From Halobaculum sp. XH14 (GTDB lineage Archaea; Halobacteriota; Halobacteria; Halobacteriales; Haloferacaceae): a stretch of 64,000 bases of DNA. The notes under the pieces were generated by a model, which worked only from the letters and a program-made list of their open reading frames with translations, made no database searches and was not told the origin of the DNA. The translations under genes were made by a program, and so were the position numbers. Positions 60,073 through 64,000 of this stretch are shown in pieces. Where the stretch lies: NCBI RefSeq assembly GCF_032116555.1, contig NZ_CP134949.1, forward strand, positions 310,001 to 374,000. The letters run 5' to 3'. How positions within the stretch are numbered: position 1 is the stretch's first letter; each line of letters opens with the position of its first letter.

Positions 60073-60840
60073 ATGGCCGAGAACCAGTCGGCGAACCTCG
60101 TCAAGTCCGCGCGGACGACGTTTCGGATCCTCGAACTGCTCAAGGAGAAGAAGGAGCCCACGGTCACAGAGTTGACCGCGGAGTTCGACCTCTCGAAGAG
60201 CAGCATCCACAACTACCTGACCACGCTCGAGCGCGACGGCTACGTCGTGAAGGAGGGGAACGCCTACCGGCTCGGCCTCAAGATGCTCGACCTGGGCGGC
60301 TACGCGCAGCACGGACAGCGGATCTACGACGTCGCGAAGGACGAGGTCACGGCGCTGGCCGAGGAGACGGGGGAACTGGCGAACCTCCTCGTCGAGGAAC
60401 ACGGGAAGGGGATCTACCTCCATCGCGCCCACGGCGAGGACGCCGTCAAGACCGACTCGTACATCGGCCAGGAGGTGTATCTGCACAACACCGGCCTCGG
60501 GAACGCGATCCTCGCGCACCTCCCGCGGGACCGCGTCCACGAGGTTCTCGACGAACACGGGATGCCGGCGACGACCGGGAGCACCATCACGGACCGGGAC
60601 GAACTGTTCGACCACCTCGACGAGGTGCGCGAGAACGGGTACGCGCTCGACGACGAGGCCCGCGTCAAGGGGCTGCGCTGTGTCGCCGTCCCGATCATCA
60701 ACAACGACGACGAGGTCGAGGGGGCGATCAGCGTCTCCGGCCCGACCAGTCGGTTCCAGGGCGACCGGTTCCGGGAGCGGCTGCCCGAGAAGCTCCAGAG
60801 CGTGGCGAACGTGATCGAACTCAACATCACGTACACCTGA
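60073..60840 (+). CDS. IclR-family transcriptional regulator (right end of island)
   Basis: The 255-residue protein has an N-terminal winged helix-turn-helix at residues about 10-66 (RTTFRILELLKEKKEPTVTE; FDLSKSSIHNYLTTLERDGY as recognition part). The effector domain contains VYLHNTGLGNAILAHLPRD, VKGLRCVAVPIINNDDEVEG and ISVSGPTSRFQGDR. It is a paralogue of the regulator at 22925 with the same domain layout. It is divergent from GH88 and probably governs module C; a perfect palindrome lies in the shared promoter region. Confidence 0.9.
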   Translation: MAENQSANLVKSARTTFRILELLKEKKEPTVTELTAEFDLSKSSIHNYLTTLERDGYVVKEGNAYRLGLKMLDLGGYAQHGQRIYDVAKDEVTALAEETGELANLLVEEHGKGIYLHRAHGEDAVKTDSYIGQEVYLHNTGLGNAILAHLPRDRVHEVLDEHGMPATTGSTITDRDELFDHLDEVRENGYALDDEARVKGLRCVAVPIINNDDEVEGAISVSGPTSRFQGDRFRERLPEKLQSVANVIELNITYT

Positions 60841-61446
60841 CGCACACTCAAACTACGTCACCTCCTACTAATTCTGAGGGAGTTTCTAAAATGCACGATG
60901 ATTGCGGCGTAATCCCGGAACACGAATCATTTCAGGAACTCCGATCTACCATTACTGACGATCAGACAGTATCACTGAGTATGGGCCGGTGAGGAGTTCC
61001 AGGACCGGATCACGGCGCTCGGTGATTACAGTCGTACACGCGTAATGGACCGCTGGATAGCCCCGGTTTGTGAGGCTCGACATAGCTATCAAACCTAGAG
61101 AACGCACACGTAGTATAGATTTAGTTATGTTTATGTGCTTCTGGTGTGGCTATTTCGAGACGTATCCGACTCGTGGAAGATCGAAGATAGTTCGGGAACT
61201 CGGCAGCGGAACCGACGAGTAAAGTCGAATATCTCTGCCGATTTTGAACGAACACATCTGTTCGATCGGGTCCTGCGATCGACCTTCACGAGAACGAAAT
61301 CCGATTTGTCGTTCTATCACCGGACCTAACGAATGGAAACACTGTGTCGAGAACTGATCGTTTCTCGGCGGGGAGATTTCGAGCGTCCCCTGCTCACCAC
61401 TCACGCTGCCCCGTCGACGACCGACCGCTTTCCGAGCCTGTCGGTG
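60841..61446. other. AT-rich gap at the right border of the island with decayed coding sequence
   Basis: About 600 bases, clearly lower in GC than the genes around it. Short plus-strand frames look like gene debris: MHDDCGVIPEHESFQELRST near 60891-60990, and RVMDRWIAPVCEARHSYQT ending at about 61098. A frame at 61135-61329 is open but unconvincing. No insertion sequence ends were recognised. I read it as the remains of one or more lost genes, perhaps a mobile element. Confidence 0.45.
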
Positions 61447-61788
61447 TCAGGCCGTGTTCCCGTCCTGCGTCTCCCGATCGGTCTCCTCGGCGAGGTCGCT
61501 CGCCTCGACCTCCGAGGCGACGCCCCACGGGAGGCCAAGGAACTCCTCGGGTGACTCGACGATGACGCCGATCGGCCCGCCGGGCACGACGTCCTGACCG
61601 TCGGCGACGAGGGTCTCGTGGAGGACCCCCCGCTCGGCGGCCACGACAGTCGCGGTCCCGCTTCGGTAGTCGATCTCGGCGATCAGATCGCCCTTCCGGA
61701 CGGACGCACCCGCGTCGGCGTGCCACCGGATCGAACCATGCGTTCGCCCGTCGGGACCGTCGTCGGGGACGTGGATGATCTCCCCCAT
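61447..61788 (-). CDS. Biotinyl/lipoyl-like domain protein lacking the modifiable lysine
   Basis: The 113-residue protein has the two-half beta sandwich pattern: GSIRWHADAGASVRKGDLIA, then EIDYRSGTATVVAAERGVLH, then VADGQDVVPGGPIGVIVES. The hairpin that normally carries Lys (as in ETDKA or AMKM) reads EIDYRSGTATV here, without lysine, so it cannot be lipoylated or biotinylated at that place. A flexible acidic tail follows residue 90. It is divergent from the enamidase gene by 236 bases. It may be a structural, non-carrier member of the family; its role is unknown. Confidence 0.65.
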   Translation of the reverse strand: MGEIIHVPDDGPDGRTHGSIRWHADAGASVRKGDLIAEIDYRSGTATVVAAERGVLHETLVADGQDVVPGGPIGVIVESPEEFLGLPWGVASEVEASDLAEETDRETQDGNTA

Positions 61789-61892
61789 CTCGAGAGCCTT
61801 GCGCGGGAGCCGCAGTAACCGTTTTGGTAGCAGAACGTGTCGGTTTACACCGAACGGGTTCAGATTCGACGTATCCGGCTTGGACTGCGGCC

Positions 61893-61904
61893 GTCCGATC
61901 GGAC
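61893..61904. promoter_or_regulatory. Perfect 12-bp palindrome between the divergent lipoyl-like and enamidase genes
   Basis: GTCCGATCGGAC, in the middle of the shared upstream region. Short GC-rich palindromes are fairly frequent in such DNA, so this is only a possible operator. Confidence 0.3.
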
Positions 61905-62024
61905 CGACGGACGGCGAATTCGTGGGCCCTGATCGCTCGTGCGACCGATCGGCTGGTCACCTTCGACGCGCTCCGTGGTATAGATTCAAGGGACTCGACG
62001 GCGTGAGTGGACCGTGAGTTCCAC

Positions 62025-63167
62025 ATGTCCGATCTGCTGTTAGAAAACGTCGGTCGCGTCGTCACCGGCGACCCGGCGGACCCGACGAAATCGGTCGAAT
62101 CGATCCACGTGCGCGACGGCGTCATCGAGGAGCTGGGAGCCTCCGCGACGACCGCCGACACCGTCATCGACGTGCGGGGGACGACCGTCGTCCCGGGGCT
62201 GATCGACGCCCACGTCCACCCGGTGGCGGGCGGGTACACGCCCAGACAGAACACGCTCGGCTGGTGTGAAAGCTACCTACACGGCGGCGTCACGTCGATG
62301 GTCTCGGCCGGCGAGATCCACCATCCGGGGCGGCCCGCCGACGCGGCGGGGACGAAGTCGCTCGCGGTGCTCAACCGGAAGTCGTACGGGAACCACCGGC
62401 CCGGCGGGGTGAAACTCCACGCCGGGACGCTCGTGCTCACGGACGATCTCGCGGTCGAGGACGTCGAGGAGGTCCGTCGGCAGGGCGTCGAGCGCACGAA
62501 GATCATCTTCGCCATGGCCGACCTCGATCACGCCCACGACCTCGTGGCCCGGGCGAAGGAGCTCGGCATGGTGACGATGATGCACGCGGGCGGCGCGAGC
62601 GTTCCGGGAACCCGGTCCATCGGCGAGGAACAGTTCAGGCGCGTCGAGCCCGACGTCGCGCTCCACTTCAACGGCGGCCCGACCGCGATGCCCGACGACG
62701 AGTGGCGAGCCCTCCTCGCGGACACGGACATGGATCTGGAACTCGTCGTCGCGGGGAACCAGCGGACCGCCGGCGAGATCCTGTCGACGCTCGCCGACCG
62801 CGACGAGCTTGACCGGCTTCAGATCGCCACGGACACGCCGACGGGCACCGGCGTCGTCCCGTGTGGGATGTGGCTGGAGGCCAGTTTCCTCGCGAGCACG
62901 ACCGACGTGAGCGCGGCCGAACTCGTCTGTCTGATGACCGGCACGCCGGCCGCCCACCACGGCCTCGACGCGGGTCGGATCGAGCCGGGCCGTCCCGCCG
63001 ACCTCTGTATCCTCGACGCGCCCCAGGGGAGCGCGGCAGACGACGCCCTCGGCGCGATCGAACACGGTGATTATCCCAGCGTCGACACCGTGCTCGTCGA
63101 CGGGGAGGTGCTCGTTGACGGGAGTCGGAACACGGGCCCCGCGAAGCGACCGGCGGAGATCCTGTAA
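62025..63167 (+). CDS. Enamidase homologue (amidohydrolase superfamily)
   Basis: The 380-residue protein is of enamidase length. It resembles the enamidase of nicotinate fermentation in Eubacterium barkeri along the chain as I remember it: LENVGRVVTGD, VVPGLIDAHVHPVAGGYTPR, SMVSAGEIHHPGRPADAAGT, YGNHRPGGVKLHAG, MMHAGGASVPGTRSI, HFNGGPTAMPDDE, TDTPTGTGVVPCGM, and a C-terminus NTGPAKRPAEIL. Metal ligands DAHVHP, MMHAGG, LHFNGG and TDTP are all present. Enamidase opens tetrahydro-6-oxonicotinate to 2-formylglutarate and ammonia. The true substrate here may be a related cyclic enamide. ATG 62025 aligns with the family start; GTG 62007 is an in-frame alternative. Confidence 0.82.
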   Translation: MSDLLLENVGRVVTGDPADPTKSVESIHVRDGVIEELGASATTADTVIDVRGTTVVPGLIDAHVHPVAGGYTPRQNTLGWCESYLHGGVTSMVSAGEIHHPGRPADAAGTKSLAVLNRKSYGNHRPGGVKLHAGTLVLTDDLAVEDVEEVRRQGVERTKIIFAMADLDHAHDLVARAKELGMVTMMHAGGASVPGTRSIGEEQFRRVEPDVALHFNGGPTAMPDDEWRALLADTDMDLELVVAGNQRTAGEILSTLADRDELDRLQIATDTPTGTGVVPCGMWLEASFLASTTDVSAAELVCLMTGTPAAHHGLDAGRIEPGRPADLCILDAPQGSAADDALGAIEHGDYPSVDTVLVDGEVLVDGSRNTGPAKRPAEIL

Positions 63168-63224
63168 GGGTTCACGGGCGGTCGGTTCCCCGTCCCGTTC
63201 GGTCGTCCCGCCGGACCGGACTAG

Positions 63225-63231
63225 CTTTATC
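63225..63231 (+). promoter_or_regulatory. TATA box of the cyclase gene
   Basis: CTTTATC about 30 bp before ATG 63258. The same seven bases stand upstream of the micro-ORF at 5199. Confidence 0.5.
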
Positions 63232-63257
63232 ATCTCCGTGCGAGACCTTCGAAGCGT

Positions 63258-63962
63258 ATGCTGCTCGATCTCACCCAGACGCTCGAGGAGGACGTCCCGT
63301 ACCCCGCGGTCTGCCCGCCGCCCTCGTTCGGCACGGTGCTGGACAACCGGGCCGACGATCCGCTCAACGTCCAGCAGTTCTCGCTGTCGACACACACCGG
63401 GACCCACATCGACGCGGTGCGCCACCGGTTCCCGGACGGCGAGTCGATCGACGAACTGCCCCTCGAACGGTTCACCGGCGAGTCGGTCGTCCTGGACGTT
63501 TCCAGGGAGGAGGCGGGCCCCGTGGACGCCGCGGACCTCGCGGCGGCCGTCGACCGCGACGACCTCTCGATCCGTCCAGACGACGTTGTGCTGCTGTACA
63601 TGGGCTGGGGCGACAAGTACGGCACGGACGAGTACGAGATCCACCCGTGGCTGACGACGGACGCGGCCGCGTGGCTCGTCGACCGCGAGGTCTCGCTCGT
63701 CGGGATGGACACGATCACGCCCGACGTTCCCGGCCCCCACCGATCGGACGACTGGGCGGAGACCGAACGGTGGCCCGTGCACGAAGTGCTGCTCGGCGGT
63801 GACGTCCTCATCGCCGAGAACCTGGTCAACCTCGACCGCATCGCCGGCGAGCGCGTCGCGGTGACGGCGTTCCCGCTGAAGATCCGTGACGGCGACGGCG
63901 CACAGACCCGGTTCGTCGCCGAGACCGAACACCGAGTCGCACCCGACGAGCCCCGGAGCTAG
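63258..63962 (+). CDS. Cyclase/kynurenine formamidase-family hydrolase
   Basis: The 234-residue protein has the metal-binding signature of the family HxGTHxDxxxH, here STHTGTHIDAVRHRF near residue 48-62, preceded by DLTQTLEEDVPYP. Later blocks are VLLYMGWGDKYG, VSLVGMDTITPDVPG and VHEVLLGGDVLIAENLVNLD, where Asp and Glu complete the site. Members hydrolyse N-formylkynurenine, cyclic amides or isatin. It has its own promoter but the same direction as the enamidase gene 90 bases upstream, so a joint pathway opening a nitrogen ring is plausible. A specific substrate cannot be named. Confidence 0.88.
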   Translation: MLLDLTQTLEEDVPYPAVCPPPSFGTVLDNRADDPLNVQQFSLSTHTGTHIDAVRHRFPDGESIDELPLERFTGESVVLDVSREEAGPVDAADLAAAVDRDDLSIRPDDVVLLYMGWGDKYGTDEYEIHPWLTTDAAAWLVDREVSLVGMDTITPDVPGPHRSDDWAETERWPVHEVLLGGDVLIAENLVNLDRIAGERVAVTAFPLKIRDGDGAQTRFVAETEHRVAPDEPRS

Positions 63963-64000
63963 GTTCCAGTCGAGCGGAGCGCCGGAGCGCCGCAGGCGGT

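Noticed and set aside
61135-61329. Small plus-strand ORF of 64 codons in the right border
   Set aside because: It is basic and Ser/Arg/Thr-rich with no motif or conserved start, and lies in AT-rich debris.

Overview
The window looks like a chromosomal segment of a halophilic archaeon (class Halobacteria); the genus cannot be fixed from sequence alone. The grounds are: strongly GC-rich coding DNA with aspartate/glutamate-rich proteins; archaeal TATA elements (TTTATR, TTAA and similar) about 25-30 bp upstream of many ATG codons, which implies leaderless transcripts; a bacterial-like (type A) RNase P RNA of haloarchaeal size; Tat-type lipoproteins with RR motifs; PGF-CTERM-like C-termini; and families such as DUF5808 that I know from haloarchaea.

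Region 1 (1-22.3 kb) reads as ordinary core genome. It holds a truncated DHH phosphoesterase, UspA, an RHH/RelE toxin-antitoxin pair, an AMMECR1 protein, rnpB with a small conserved neighbour, an MBL hydrolase, a DUF2306-type membrane protein, an acyl-CoA synthetase, a CPA antiporter with RCK domains, an AidB-type acyl-CoA dehydrogenase, an iron-dependent alcohol dehydrogenase, a beta-CASP ribonuclease and a 2-oxoacid dehydrogenase E1alpha/E1beta/lipoyl-protein operon. CorA follows, preceded by a coupled 54-residue membrane protein. At 15.58-16.34 kb two gene remnants face away from each other, which looks like a deletion that removed a shared promoter and both 5' ends.

Region 2 (22.3-61.4 kb) reads as one large accessory catabolic island. 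It is bordered by AT-rich segments (22.56-22.80 and 60.85-61.33 kb) and carries an IclR-family regulator at each end. Three modules can be separated. Module A (23.9-38.1 kb) has RidA, an M81 peptidase, a class III aminotransferase, a creatininase-family amidohydrolase, an aldehyde dehydrogenase, a complete peptide-type ABC importer, an enolase-superfamily dehydratase and a fumarylacetoacetate-hydrolase-family protein; it suggests uptake and breakdown of a small amide, peptide or lactam compound. Module B (38.7-44.0 kb) has a Gfo/Idh sugar dehydrogenase, a KDG-type aldolase, a D-galactonate dehydratase and a GH42 beta-galactosidase, which together outline De Ley-Doudoroff galactoside breakdown. 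Module C (44.6-59.8 kb) has a MalEFGK-type sugar importer, two further Gfo/Idh proteins (one with an apparent frameshift), an aldo/keto reductase, a LarA-like protein, a second FAH protein, glycerate 2-kinase, a DUF2264 protein and a GH88 unsaturated glucuronyl hydrolase; it fits breakdown of uronate-containing oligosaccharides.

Region 3 (61.4-64 kb) holds a lipoyl-like protein lacking the modifiable lysine, a divergent enamidase homologue and a kynurenine-formamidase-like cyclase, suggesting ring-compound catabolism. No tRNA, intact insertion sequence or CRISPR array was recognised. The most unusual small-scale signal is a set of tiny ORFs whose stop codons overlap the GTG starts of real genes; several begin where a leaderless transcript would begin.
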